From Sialis fuliginosa (taxonomy: Eukaryota; Arthropoda; Insecta; Megaloptera; Sialidae), in NCBI GenBank assembly GCA_961205875.1, contig OY540816.1, forward strand, positions 15,944,701 to 16,008,700: a stretch of 64,000 bases of DNA, written 5' to 3'. This document shows, piece by piece, positions 12,001 through 25,069 of the stretch (its first letter is position 1; each line of letters starts with the position of its first letter). The position numbers and the translations under genes are program-made. The notes under the pieces were generated by a model. The model saw only the letters and a list, made by a program, of their open reading frames with translations, ran no database searches and had not been told where the DNA came from.

Positions 12001-15000
12001 TTTATTTAAATAATGCATAACTTCTATACACTCTGTTGAATATGTATTTAGTGCAATATATTTTTTTAAATGCATTTAAATAATTATATGCCTACTTAGG
12101 CATGTATGTATATAAATTTTATACGATACAAGAACAAGTATGTGTAGCTACCTTCATACATACAGACCTAATTAACTATTTAATAATACCTTTATTATAG
12201 TGCATTGATTTTATATCACTTAACTATATATTTTTTTTTGTTCATACATTTTTAAATATTTTCAGAATATCCCTACCTATTGTTAGCCCAAAAAATCAAT
12301 ATGTTAAGTATAAATATTATCTCGTTTACTTTCTCATTGATACACTTTTTAAAACGAGTCATTTAACAAAAAATAATTACATAGACTACAAAAAAACATA
12401 TACAGTTATATTACAACTATGTTACATAACTAATTTCCGCATATTCCAAAACCTCAAAAATTCAATCGGCACGCTACTATCAGCACGTGTTTATTACTTA
12501 AGACACTGTAAGTTATTACACAGAACCGTACTTAATTTTTTTTTATATTACATATATCATACATTAAGTATATTTCAGATTTTCGTTCATATTTAGTAAT
12601 TACTATCATAGATTTTATGAAATAATTATTTTATTTATAATAATTCAATTTATTTTTTTTAATAGCTATTTAAATAATTTATAAGTATGTTGTATATATG
12701 TTTTTTTAATTATTTCTCGAAAAAGTTGTCAGTTCAATATTATATTTAGTTTCACGTAAGCCGACCCTGTGTGTGTATATCTTTAACATAAAAGTTAATG
12801 GTCTGTTACATGTTACATATCAAGAAAACACATTCATATTAATTAACGAAATCGGTTCTGAACCCACCTAAACTGTCATTGAAATAAAATTATAATACAT
12901 ATAGAAAACTACTTTCATTCGGCGCTTAAAGTAAAACTTTTCAACAAGTCAACCATAAAAACGCATTTGTTTACGGTGTAGCATGGTATTTAAGTCAAGT
13001 GACTCAAATTGAGTCACTTTAATCTATAGTCAAGTTAATACATTATGGGGTTTAAATTTGTATAAATGGTTATTTTATAATTTTAACTGTAAAGTACTTA
13101 TTTTACTAGTAAATACATATTTATATTACATACAAAATTACCTACTTTTAATTTTTTTAATAATTTTATCATATAATATGCTGTTTTTAATTTGAACAAT
13201 TTATTTTGATTATTTTTATACAAATGAATACATGTTTTATTTCTATACTTATATATTGTTTGTATATATTTTATACAGGTTGATTTACAACGAACGTAAA
13301 AAAATTAACAGTTTCATTTAATATCTGGAGAACCCATTGTGATAAAATTATGAAATTTGATAACCGATTTTATATTAATTACTGTTTTCTATTGTCAGTA
13401 TCGACTAATAAATATTTAGCACAGGAATATATAAGATAAATAAAGAACAAAAAAATACGAGAGAAATGACCCGATTTCCCCATACACCCCTGAGTTAAAT
13501 TATTATTGGTTAATACTGAAAATCTATAACACTTATTAATACTAAACTGAATATCAAAATTCATAACTGTATCACCAAATATTAAATAAAACAAATCATT
13601 TTTAGTGACTGTATACGCTCCCTCAAGTAGAATTTTCGGACACATGTTTATATGAAGTTTTTTGCTTAAAATAACACCTTCAATCTTTTTTTTGTTGTAA
13701 ATCATCCTGTATAATAAAATTTTAAGCGAACCTTTGTTATCAGAAAACCATCTTATGCAATACAATGTTGTTTGATATATTTATGGTCATTGATTACATT
13801 TTCAAAAACAGCATTTTCCACACATCAGTGATTCTCTAGATATGGAAAAGAGAAAATCAGTCACACTCTGGTACACCCTATGTAAAAGATGTTTTTAAAT
13901 AAAAGCGCAATTGACATTAAACAAAAGTTTACAATAGAATTTAACTTTCTTCTACATTAACAAAAAACATGGTCATCTGTAACGGTTAATTACATGCTTT
14001 TATTTTTATATATTTGCTGAAAGAAATGTGTACATATGATATTAAAAGAAAGCATAAAATTAGAAATATATATTAATTATTTTACACTTTCATTGTAGGT
14101 ATATCTATTATTAATTTAATTATTTATATCTGCAAATTAGAAAAATTAGATATCATATATTATTATAATATATAATATATATGCATTTTCAAAATTATAA
14201 GATTTCTACAAAGGTAAAATTTTTAATATCTCTTCTAAAAATAGATAGGTATTTATATTAATTTTTAATAATACTTCTTTAGTAATTTATTTTTTGCTTT
14301 AGAATATTTTGTAATGATTTCATCAAATTTTTTTTATAATACTTTTGAAACTAGCAAATTTATTGAACTTTCATCATAGTTTATTAATTTAACAATTTCA
14401 CATTCACAGCATTAAATATTTACTATCTTATAATAACACCAATAAAGAAATGCCTTATTATCTTCTTATTAATCTTATACCAATTTTTCCAAAAATTAAT
14501 TTAACGTGGTCGATAAAATAATAATTTTATTTTGATTACATTTCGATTGAAAAAGATATTGAAAGAAAGTTGTTCAAAGATGAGAAAACGTAATGTTACA
14601 GAGTTAATATTCTTTATCTGTTCTTCCGGGAGCAAGTTCAATATCTTATGAAAGTGGGTGAAAACTATTAACTCATTTCAATACTAAACAAGACTCGTAA
14701 ACCTGTCTATCTTGAAAGTAAGATTATCTTTCGATTATTAAAACCATATGTTGTATTTCATACTGCATGTTATTATTTATAACTTTATAAATAACAATTC
14801 TTGACCTAGGAATGCATATTGTTTAACATTTGTTGACAAATAAAAATAACTATCTGCTAATAGAATGCATATAATTTATTTTTGCTTGCTTTATTTATAA
14901 AATGTTTTCAAATATTTAATTTTGAAAATTCGGGCATAATTATGGATAAAATTGAAAGTGCAACTAAAGTAATATACGATATATGTTAACACAATTTCAA

Positions 15001-18000
15001 AATCGTGTCATGGTTAATAAAATATCACATTATTTGAAAATTTATGTCAATTTTTAAACGAGATTTTTTGATTAATATTTATTTGCATATTTATGAACTA
15101 AGGAAATGAAGGTAATTTATGTATTTATTATTATATTATCATATATAGCATCTCCTTTACATTGTTTCAAATTTTACGATTCTGTATTTTATAACTTATA
15201 ACTTACCAAAACTGGTTTTACCTTATCCAACACTGGAGAAAAAATATAATCAAAACAAAAGACTATAATTTAAAAAACAAACTATATTTGCGGACTTTAG
15301 TAACTAAATTGATTTAATAAAGAAGTAGTTGTTTTATTAGAAACAAACAAGTTCATGAGAATTACAAAAAAACCCACCAATCCCAAAAAACAGTTTACCT
15401 TGCTCTTAAAGGGGCCAAGACTGGTGTCAGTACCTTACTAATATTATATTACAATTTTCATACAAATACCAACATTTCAAATAAACAAAAACTAACCAAT
15501 AATAAAAACTTGACTATTCTATTACTTTCATTATTCAAATAAATATCATCTTAAGAAACACTGCATAGTTCAGTATAATATTAATTCAATGAGCATGTGT
15601 GATTACAATAAATATTGATTACAAAATGATATTATCCATAGTCAACAACACTCACCTTACTGTTAATAATCTGTTTAACATAAAGGCGTAACTGCTGCAT
15701 TAATATTGTAAATTATTGCCTATTCAAGAGAGATCGAAGTTAACTAATGTAACTAAATGTGCGAATTTCTCATACCTGCATAATAAATAACTATGTAAAT
15801 CGTGATTGTGGCATTAGAAATGTTAATTGAATAAATTGTAATCTTTATTATACGAGTCTTCAGACACTGTGCGTGAAAATTAAACATGAATGATTGATTT
15901 TAAGGTATTTGATGTGTGTCATGAACCAAAACAATGCATTTTATTCTATTGGATCGGGGAGAGAGTATGCTTTTATAAAATAATGACAATATAAGGTACT
16001 GGCACCAGTCTTGGATCATATCCCAGTATTGGAAACGTGATTAATTAAATGTACTAAAATAGAAATATTTGTTGATATTTGATTACTGCAATTACTGAAT
16101 CATAATCTATAGACATTTAACTCTAAAACCATCGGCCAATGAGTGTCAAAATGGTGGACATTTAAACTATTTTTTGTTTTTTTCAAATTTAACGATTCTC
16201 TATTTTATAACTTATGTGTCGTAGTACTTATCATTTTGTAATCATTAGTAAGTGTCCATCTCTGGATGTCAATTACCGGTTTTACTTTATCTATTATTAG
16301 AAGAGAAAAGCATAAAAATAAATAAGTAATTAAATTGATTTAATAAAGAGGAACTTGTTTTATTTGTAACATGAGTTTATGAGAATTACAAAAAAGAAGC
16401 CCATCAATCCCCAAAAAATAGTACACCTTGCTCTTAAATGGGCCAAGACTGGTGCCGGTACCTTATCTATTTATAAGTTTGCGTCTTTTCCATGCATTGC
16501 TATCACCATAACATATTAAACAAGTAATAAAAACAAATGAATTCTAGAATAAATATTTTTAAAATTTTTATTTAAAATATTACTAACATTTCTCCGATTG
16601 ATCATGATTTAGGCCTTATTTAGTCATAACTTCTTTCTCTTACACAATCGTCTATACGGCGTTATATAGAAAGTGATAGTGACATAATAACTGGAATGCA
16701 AATAAGCTGTCGATATCATATTTCTGCAAGCTTTGCATTGAAAATAACTTTCGGGTAGTTGATTTGTTAAAATTTCACATTATGAAACTGATAATGTATA
16801 GATATTGCTTCCTTGAACTATGAAATACAGCACAAATTACGTAAGTGTGCAAGAAATCTTCATAACACTTTTAAAAGTCTCTATTGCCAAGCCCATTTTA
16901 TTAAAAATAAGCTGAAATATTTTAACCATAAATTTTAAACATCTATTTGTGGGTTTAAATGTCCAATGTTTCTTCATATATTTCAGTAAAGATTTTGTAG
17001 ACTTCCTATAAAATATATAAAGAATTACTTTTTATCATTTCAGAGAATAATGAAATGTTTTTGACAGGTATATTATCCTGCCCACAACTTTTAGACGAGT
17101 CCTGCTTTATGTAAAATTGGGTTTATCAATAATCAGTTCCTTCGATCCTCTATAGGATATTTTATAAGCAAAATTGTAAAAATAACCAAGATATTTTACA
17201 AAATACGAAAAAAATCCACAAAAAGAATGCAATATCGTAACCTCATACCGAATTTCAGAGCATAAAAAAAATTTTACACTTTCAATAAATTAAGTATTTA
17301 GATATTTTATTGTGAAGTGAAAAGTAGGCTATGGAAACAACAATAGAGACACATTATTTAGTTGTTATTGACTATCTGTCAAACTTGGCGTTGTCAATCT
17401 ATTGTTGAACAAGCTCAAAACCAAAGTATTAGAAAAATAAGAAAAAATGTTTGTTTTTATTGTATCGTTCAAAATAAAATGAAATTTAAAGTTATTTCTG
17501 AAAGTGGGTATGAGATGCCAAAATTACATTTTAAACAACCTTTCATTAGTGATTTATTCTTGGTAATTTTTTCAACTCTGCTTATCAACTAATTTTTGGT
17601 ATACGTTAGTTTTACATCCAGTAATATTCAATCCCCAAATTCCATTCGGAAATTCGAAAAAAAAATTTGTTCATTACACCTCTTGTTACATCTATCCTGG
17701 AACATACTGTATATATAAGTAAATATCTATAATTATGCTTTGTGTTCGATTAAAATGTTTTAAAACAAACAAGTTATATAAAACCATTAAACTTTATTGA
17801 AAGTAATAATTTGTTTTTATATAAATACATACTTTCATATAAGCATTTGACATTTCCATTCAAATAATATTTATATTAATAATCTTTATACAGTATATAA
17901 AGTTTGACCTCTTTACATGCATTAAAATCTCTGTATGAATTATAACCGTAAATCCAATAATTTTAACGATCTCAATAATTTAATCTAAAAAACTGGACTT

Positions 18001-21000
18001 AAAGAAGTGGCGCAATATTCTGATATACATTTATTTTTTTAAAGGACATTAAAAACTTGTTACACCAACTCGTGATATTCGATCTATAAATATAGTTTTT
18101 TGTTATTTTTATTAGTCAGATCAGATAGAACAAAATGTATAAGAAAATAGAATTCCAATGTCAAATACCATTTGGAGATATTTCATCAATATAATTACAA
18201 ACAAAAACAAAAATTTGACAGTGAACACATGGTTCTAGTAATTGATTGTGTTTATATTTTATAATAATCATAGATATTAAATGAATATAAAAATATAGGT
18301 ATACAACTTTTACAAAAGTTATTTTTTATGGAAATTTAAAAAATATATATTATACAATATATTATATAGATATATAGTTATACTTTTATTACATAACATA
18401 CAGTAGAAAAACAAATACAAAATAAATATATAAATAATGTATGATACGCGTCATTAAGTACAAGAAATACACACATATATAACGGAAGAGATTTTCAGCT
18501 TACACTTTCTCCCCAACAATATGTTTATTTTTAAATTATGAAACAAAAAGTTGGAATTTATCGAAAGGTATTTACAGGCAGTCGAAGAAAGTGAAATTTA
18601 GTATTTAGCGGGCGAGGCGGCTGTGGACTGCACACCGGCCTACTACTGCGTCGCGTAGACCAAGTCACCTTGGAACTGTTGGTACCGTAACGAGTAACAA
18701 CGGAGGCGAGCTTTACAAGGCTGACTCGATCGAAATTGTATCAAGTTAAATTTTCATTGGATGAAAAAACTTATTTGAAATATTTATAATTAATATCAAT
18801 TTAACTTAAATTACTAATGTAAAGGTTCAGAAAATACTGTAAAATAATTATATACTTACCTATACAAACTATACATATCATAATTTGCATCTAGGTAATC
18901 TTTGAGGTTAAAAATCGGGTTATACATAATTGCACTAAGAAATTTGATAGTATAACCTATGCACTTTAATAGTTTTTACGTATTCACATATAGGTACATT
19001 ATTTAAATAAATTTAAAAAATTCAAGAAAAAATTACTAACATATATTTGTGTAGAGACAGGCAAATTAATTTTTCCTTGTTTTTATTTTTTTTACATAAA
19101 ATTGCGTAAATCATTTGTTCCTTATCATGCATTGAAATCTCTAACACTATGTTATTTGATTTTTACTAGAAATTTACTTATTTCTTAACTTATTGTTCGT
19201 ATTGTTTTATTATTTACATTGTATTTTTGTTCACATATTATTATCAGATTTAGCATCGCACGATGTATATGATTTTTCATAATTTCAATTGTTTTTAATC
19301 TGGTTATTTATTGCATTATTTAATAATAATTTGTTTCACTCTAAAAAATATTTTCAGTATATCTAAATTAAGTATCTTAAAACAAACAAAAACAAGTACA
19401 TTACTGTTTTGTAAGAATATAAATAATTTTTTCATGCCCGAAGTAGATTCTACTAATTAGGAAAATGATGAAATCACCTGAATACTAAATCAGCTTTCAA
19501 ACATTAAAAAATGTATCACAAAACGTTTATCTAATAAGTGTTGGCGAAAATTCTTACATAAATTTTATAACACTTCAGTATTTTATGAAATATGTGTACA
19601 TCATCATATAGTTTAAAATAAAATAAAAATCTATGACTAATATAAATAATAAACATTGTTTTTGAAATCTATTCGTGCTTTTGATATTTAAATTTAGTCT
19701 TGAAAATCTGAAAATTAAGAAAATGAAGTAAATTGATATATGTCTTAGATCGTATTTCACAGTGTGGTGAAAAATTAAGTATTCTTATCGGGTTTAAAAA
19801 ACGTGTTTATTTGAAATGGGAAATTGTTTTGAAGAATTATACTCTTTTTTTTTAAATAAATTAAATACTTACTCTAATTGTTAAACGTATATAATCACCG
19901 ATTTAATTGTTTACTAAAGTAAGTTAGGTTAGGTTAGAAGACATTTGACCCGATTGTGTTAGTTTCGATTTTTACCACTGAAGGCGTCGCTACCATCACC
20001 GATACATATACCAATAATAACTATGTAGGTATAAGTCTGAGTTTGTTGCACTCGTTGTTAATGACCCAAAATTAAACATTTGTATGCATGAAAACATTAT
20101 TTTTCATTACTTCTTGTACAAGAATATTACTAAATAGATGTCGAAAATGTCGCCATTAGTTCAATCTACTTTATCATGATCGACTTACAATTGAAATTTT
20201 GATTAATTTGAATGACGTACTTTTTGTGTAATCATTAGCTGAAATATTGTTACAAAATAAATAAACTGTTTTAATAATAATTGATTATTATTATTACAAA
20301 TACTTATTCTTTAGTTAAACTAAACTTAGAACATACATGCTAATATACTGTTGTTTTTTTTTAATTCAATTTATTAATATTTACAAGCGCAATCGTAGAC
20401 ATAAGTACAAAATTTAATTTAAAATTGGTTAAACGTTTTGATTTTTACTTATACCTCGTAGATCTAATCGAGATCTATAATTTGAGGCCAAAACTCGCGT
20501 GGTAGCTGCTCTGAGTTTCGAGATATATTGATTTAAAATTTACACTAACGCGCAAAACTGATCTCTGCACATTACATCAAATTTCTGGAATGCCCATCCA
20601 GTATCTGGCCTGAAACTTTAGACGTTATTCACGTCAAAAAGTAAATTCCAATTCCAACGCATATAAATTTCAAACCACTAGTCTTAAAATAAATAAAAAT
20701 AATTTAAAAAGTAATCAGGTACATATCCAGTCTCGTTATAATATATCACCAGCATCGCCGTCGTTAAAAGCGAATGTTTGCGCGCCATTTGGCCCGATTA
20801 CAGTTTCTTCACCTCAGAAACGCCTCAAGACTCGGTGACTGGTTCAGTGTGTGGCAGCTAGATCCATTGTCCCACTTGCAGCTAATGCGCTGGGTTTCTG
20901 GTACAAGCGGAAACAAAGAGGCCGGTAATCGAAAGTGGAAATGAATAATAATGATAATAATGTACTCTTGCATCGGTGAGAAACCGTGTGTTCTAAATTG

Positions 21001-24000
21001 AACTCGATTCTATTTTTAAAGCTTGTGTCTTGATCGCGAATTTGAGTCTCTGAAGTAAATTCGTATTTAAATATCATTTAAGGTTTTAAAATGTAATTAA
21101 ACTTAAGATAAAGTTTCTTTGGTAATTCTACAATGATTTGGGACTTGTGGATGTAAGATTCATACTTGCAATTTAAATTAATGTAATATCTCGCCGTAGA
21201 AACTTTAAATTAAGCCAAAATTAAATAATTTTAAATATATTTTACATTATAGAATGTATATTTTCATAAAATTTTATTATATTAAAACAGGTGTCTCAAA
21301 AATAATAATTTTGTCTGGAGACTTCAATGCACGATGAAAACACAAACTCTAGATTTATTTTTTACTAACTATACCCGCGGCTTCGCTTGCGTGGATTTTT
21401 GGAAAATATAGTTAAATTATATTATTTCAGATCTTTTTACTCTACGACACAATTATTTACTACATTATATTGTTCAATATTTAACGGTTAGACAGCGTAT
21501 TACAAAAGAGCGCGCTGGCGGCAAACTTTTTTCCGACTTGACTTACTATTATCGTCACTGCTTATTCCATGTATTACCTAACGTAACAAAATATATACTA
21601 AAAAAACACACGTAAATCGGATAAGTGGTTCTCGAGTGATAAGCACAATAACGTACAGACAGACCTTGCGTTTTATAATATGTAAGAATTAGTTTATATT
21701 AAGTATATTATATATTTTAATATAATCTTAATATTTCTCATAATGAAGCACCAACCGAAAAATTACTATATTTAGATATATACCTGAATTGAGAAAATGT
21801 ATTATATTTAACTAATAAAACGTTATCTTTGTTACAGCATCTGCCCAGGAGAACTTCAAATGCCCCGATGACTTCGGCTTCTACCCACATCACAGCTCTT
21901 GCGACAAATACTGGAAATGCGAGAATGGTGAAGCCGAACTGAAGACGTGCGGTAATGGACTTGCATTCGACGCCTCAGACTCAAAGTTCCTCTCAGAAAA
22001 CTGCGACTACCTCCACAATGTAGACTGTGGTGACAGACATGACATCGGTATGTATTAATATTTTAGTTAATATACTGTTACATTCTGTAGTAAATAACAT
22101 TATCATATTTCCGCAATTCTAATCATTTGATAATAATCATAGTCGATGTTTTAATAAAGATACTTTATAAGAAATAAAATATAAAGTATTTTTACTAATA
22201 TTTATAAGGGCCATGAATAACTAATTGTCACATATTAAAATTAATCAGTGCCTTTACCATATTATTGAAAAGTAGGACCATTTATTTTAAAAACAAAGAG
22301 CAGTTTAATGCCCGGTATTATAAAGAATTTGCTTGGCTGCAAATATAAATTAGCTCCCAGCTAATGCTATCTGATAGGTGTGAAATTGTTATGAAATTGC
22401 TCGTTATTTTAAAACAGTGGTAATAAATGTATAATAATGTAAATGCTATGCATTTTATTAGGTACCTACATTTGGCAGCACTTATTTAAAATTGCTGATT
22501 TCTACTTACATTAATATGCATACGTCAAAGTTTTTTTTCGTTGGCTACATCTGTGAGTGGTTGTCATTTATATTTAATACCTAGTAGATAGCGTTAGCGA
22601 GGAGCTAATTTGCATTTGCAGCCAAGCAAATTATCTTCTCGAATACATTCTTTTTTTAATAAATTCTTGTTTATATTTCAGAACCCGCGATTTCCAGCAC
22701 TCATTGCTCTAGATTATACGGAATCTTCGCCGATGACGCTAAATGCGACACCTTCTGGAACTGTTGGAACGGTGAAGCCTCCCGGTACCAATGCTCTCCC
22801 GGTCTCGCCTATGACCGTGAAGCCCGTGTCTGCATGTGGGCTGATCAAGTACCAGAATGCAAACAAGAAGGTAAACAAATCAGTTATATCTAATATTTTG
22901 TTATTCAGTATTTATAAAATTCAACACAACTATATACATTTGATAGTAAGTACTAGAACTTTTTAAAGTATTAGTTTCTGAGTAAAAATTTTTTGAAAAA
23001 CCAAAAATTTCTGTTAATTTTGCTTAATATTGTAAAAAAATTGATTTTTTTTAAATCGAATAAAAGTTGCTTTTTTCGTAAATTACGATTCCGCAATAGA
23101 AAATATAGGTTACCATTTGAAAAGAAAATGTTACCCCATAAAATCCCCATAAAACTGCATAAATTATAAAAAAAAAACCATAGCAATAATAAATGTCTCC
23201 CTCGGAATGCTATAACTTTGATCCAAAACATTTTTCACCATCTTGCTTAGTTTCCTGGAGAAATTAAAATGGAGCACCCAGTATATTCCTTCAAAGAATA
23301 TCAGACTGATCAAACACCGCGGAAGTCTCAAAATTGATTCATAATAGTTTCTAAAAATAGAAAATAAAACATCAAAGTTACTAAAAAATCATATAATTTT
23401 ATTTAAAATGCAACATTTTTTTTTAAACAGAGGTCGCTGGAGGTTTCACTTGCCCAGCTGCTGGTGAGATCAGCAGTGTAGGATCTTTCTCCCGTCATCC
23501 TCATCCAGAAGATTGCCGCAAATACTACATCTGTCTCGAAGGAGTTGCCCGTGAATACGGTTGTCCAATCGGCACAGTCTTCAAAATCGGTGATGCTGAT
23601 GGTACAGGAAACTGCGAAGACCCAGAAGATGTTCCCGGATGGTAAGTTGAACTATAGTTATTTTCTCCTTCATCTAAAATAAGTAAACGTTATAAGGACA
23701 AAATACTCTGCGTTTAAAATAAATACTTAACTGATATCTGTAGAATAATAAATGTTACATTCGTAGTCCAGTCATTTAAGACAAAGAAAAGTATGAACTT
23801 CTAAATAAATCCTGATGAAGAAAATTTTTTACAAACATCTTTATTTTGGTATTACAAACAACGTGCAAAAAGTCAATTTCAAAATAATGTACGCGCAGTG
23901 AATTATTTAAGGTTTAAGATTACAATAATCAGTTTTTCGCAAACATTTCGTTTTTTATTGATTGTACGCTAACTTAGGTTATTATAAAAATCATTCGACA

Positions 24001-25069
24001 AAAATGGTTATTTACAAATTTCACGTACGGCCAACAGTTTTCGAGATAACGAGCTTTAAATTTTTGGATCGAGGCAAAATTTTAAAATGACTGAACTAAT
24101 AACAAATATCAGTTAATTATTTATTTTACATGAAAGAGTTGTTTAGATTTAAGACTCATATAAAATCCTTCAACGAAAAGCATGTAATGAAATGGTTAAC
24201 CTATTGATAATAATCTTACTAGCACAGCATGTGTAGCATGCACAATAGATGATGGGTTCTTCCATTAGAAAAATGAAATACAGAAAAGAGTTTGAAATAT
24301 TTTATCTTATTATTTGATGAAATGAGAAAATATGTACTCAAATAAATATTTTTAGATGGTTATTAAAATTGAAAGTCATATAAAGGCCACATTAAAGCCT
24401 GATTAATTTAAAAAATAATGTCTATATTGAAAAGATAAATATAAATAAATTCTTTTCTGTAAGTATCTTTTATTCTATGGTTTTGCTCTTATAGTAGAAA
24501 ACTATTAATAGTTTGTATGCACCTCTCAATAATCGCACAAATCAGCTGAAAATGTCTCAAACTAATAAAACAAATAAATAAATAATCACTAACTGAAATA
24601 AGAATACAACACAGAATTTATTTTCAAAATTATAAAAATATTCTATCGTAAATTAAAATACCAATATGATATTTGTATATTTCTGAGTGTAAAGTAAGTT
24701 TTCTTGTTATTGTTTTATCCATCAATGTTTCGTCGCATTATACAGCGAATGAAATGTTGGTTGAGTAAAACCACAATCGAGAAACAAGCTTTTACTCGGA
24801 AATGAGAAATACTCGAAAGGTTACAGCGGATCCTGGCTTTTTTCAAAAGTTAAATGTATATTTTTTTAAATTACCAAACATAAATTCTAACAAATCGGTA
24901 TACTCCTTACTACAGTGAAGACTACTATGGCGATTTGGATTTGAAGAGCATTCGCAAGAGTGAGTTATTAGCTGGTCTTCCAAGTCAGTCAAGAGCAAAA
25001 AGCACTGCAACCAAACCTAGACCAGCACCAGCGTCAAGAAACAACGTTCCAGAAGCTGCCGATAACTGA
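9085..25069 (+). CDS. Gasp: Gasp / obstructor-C, secreted three-domain chitin-binding protein
   Basis: Secreted protein expected to bind chitin in the tracheal lumen and cuticle. Coding exons: 9085-9124, 21838-22047, 22682-22870, 23431-23641 and 24916-25069; joined frame 267 aa. Residues 1-16 form a signal peptide (cleavage after ASA). Three peritrophin-A/CBM14 domains follow, each with six cysteines: C22-35-41-51-69-77, C92-105-111-121-134-143 and C154-175-181-191-208-217. The domains and their linkers match the Gasp/Cpap3-C family closely, for example NVDCGDR, CMWADQVPEC and GTGNCEDPEDVPGC. The C-terminal tail EDYYGDLDLKSIRKSELLAGL is also typical of Gasp. Exon 1 encodes only the signal peptide core and is separated by a 12.7 kb intron. 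The final cysteine, C217, is split TG|T across the last junction. A second last exon lies at 26443. AATAAA is at 25240-25245. Confidence 0.95.
9969..10312. mobile_element. foldback MITE containing a CRE hairpin
   Basis: The left end reads TATTATACAGAATG and continues into AAAAAGTAAAGAATATTGATT. The right end carries the reverse complement, closing with CATTCTGTATATTATTC. The paired arms extend about 60 bp with scattered mismatches and a small indel. A perfect short hairpin lies inside at 10087-10117 and is listed separately. No protein is encoded. Confidence 0.65.
10087..10117. promoter_or_regulatory. perfect 12-bp-arm hairpin with two CRE sites
   Basis: GTGACGTCATAC at 10087-10098 and its exact reverse complement at 10106-10117 are separated by 7 bp. 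Each arm contains the full palindromic CRE/ATF consensus TGACGTCA. It lies in Gasp intron 1, about 1 kb downstream of the start codon, inside a foldback MITE. Any regulatory role is inference. Confidence 0.5.
10395..10755. mobile_element. short TIR element (mariner-like ends)
   Basis: The left end TACAGAATGTCTCATAATT and the reverse complement of the right end, TACAGGATGTTTCATAATT, match at 16 of 19 positions. Both ends carry TA, as expected for Tc1/mariner-type insertion. The interior, about 320 bp, has no significant open frame. Confidence 0.65.
12997..13019. promoter_or_regulatory. palindrome with paired AP-1 sites
   Basis: AAGTGACTCA and its exact reverse complement are separated by AAT. 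Each arm contains the AP-1 consensus TGACTCA/TGAGTCA. It lies in Gasp intron 1 outside the MITEs I could define. It could be a Jun/Fos-responsive site for cuticle repair, or chance; the sequence alone does not decide. Confidence 0.4.
15120..15435. mobile_element. MITE-A copy 1, 5'-truncated
   Basis: The right half matches MITE-A copy 2: a shared TTTCAAATTTTACGATTCT-like block, the TCATGAGAATTACAAAAAA block, and the right end CCAAGACTGGTGTCAGTACCT, with TA next to it at 15436-15437. I found no left terminal repeat, so the 5' half seems lost; the left limit is approximate. Confidence 0.7.
15994..16463. mobile_element. MITE-A copy 2, full length
   Basis: The left end is AGGTACTGGCACCAGTCTTGG and the right end is its inverse with one mismatch, CCAAGACTGGTGCCGGTACCT. 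A TA dinucleotide flanks each end, as for Tc1/mariner-type insertion. The element is 470 bp, AT-rich and non-coding. It shares its interior with copies at about 15120 and 28887, so it is the best reference copy. Confidence 0.85.
18608..18740. other. GC-rich island in Gasp intron 1 (first)
   Basis: About 130 bp of balanced composition with several CpGs, between strongly AT-rich flanks. One minus-strand frame stays open for about 60 codons (including RYGTNSSKVTWSTRR) and ends at a TAA near 18560, but I recognise no family and no convincing acceptor starts it. It could be an enhancer, an alternative promoter or an exon of a nested gene. Confidence 0.4.
20745..20935. other. GC-rich island in Gasp intron 1 (second)
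   Basis: About 190 bp of near-balanced composition about 0.9 kb upstream of exon 2. Frames exist on both strands but none resembles a known protein, and no matching splice signals are convincing. Its position would suit an enhancer or an alternative 5' exon. Confidence 0.4.
21371..21690 (+). mobile_element. retroposon-like repeat with CCCGCGGCTTCGC head
   Basis: It starts with ACCCGCGGCTTCGCTTGCGT and ends near a GGTTCTCGAGTGATAAGC block followed by ACAGACAGACCTTGCG. Head and tail blocks of this kind recur in insect short retroposons. No coding capacity is visible. The assignment rests on remembered motifs. Confidence 0.5.
22312..22640. mobile_element. MITE-B copy 1 (Gasp intron 2)
   Basis: The left end reads CCGGTATTATAAAGAATTTG, then the hairpin ATTTGC-TTGGCT-GCAAAT. 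The right end near 22610-22635 has the matching inverted hairpin ATTTGC-AGCCAA-GCAAAT, but the outermost right tip is degenerate. Interior blocks AGGTGTGAAATTG and AGTGGTAATAAATGTA are shared with the copies at 34313 and 48806. Confidence 0.75.

Larger units (their letters stand above)
9125..21837 (+). other. Gasp intron 1 (12.7 kb)
   Basis: No exon of another gene can be assigned here. The intron holds a foldback element with a CRE hairpin (9969-10312), a short TIR element (10395-10755), an AP-1 palindrome (12997-13019), two MITE-A copies (about 15120-15435 and 15994-16463), a retroposon-like repeat (21371-21690) and two GC-rich islands (18608-18740 and 20745-20935). A further element-like segment spans about 13276-13886. 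First introns of this size commonly carry enhancers. Confidence 0.7.

Noticed and set aside
13379-13765. 128-aa minus-strand ORF in Gasp intron 1
   Set aside because: It is the longest frame in the intron but lies within element-like sequence (about 13276-13886) and shows no recognisable domain; no start or splice context supports it.
22610-22966. 118-aa plus-strand ORF overlapping Gasp exon 3
   Set aside because: It is a shifted frame across the true exon; the chitin-binding frame gives the six conserved cysteines and correct junctions.
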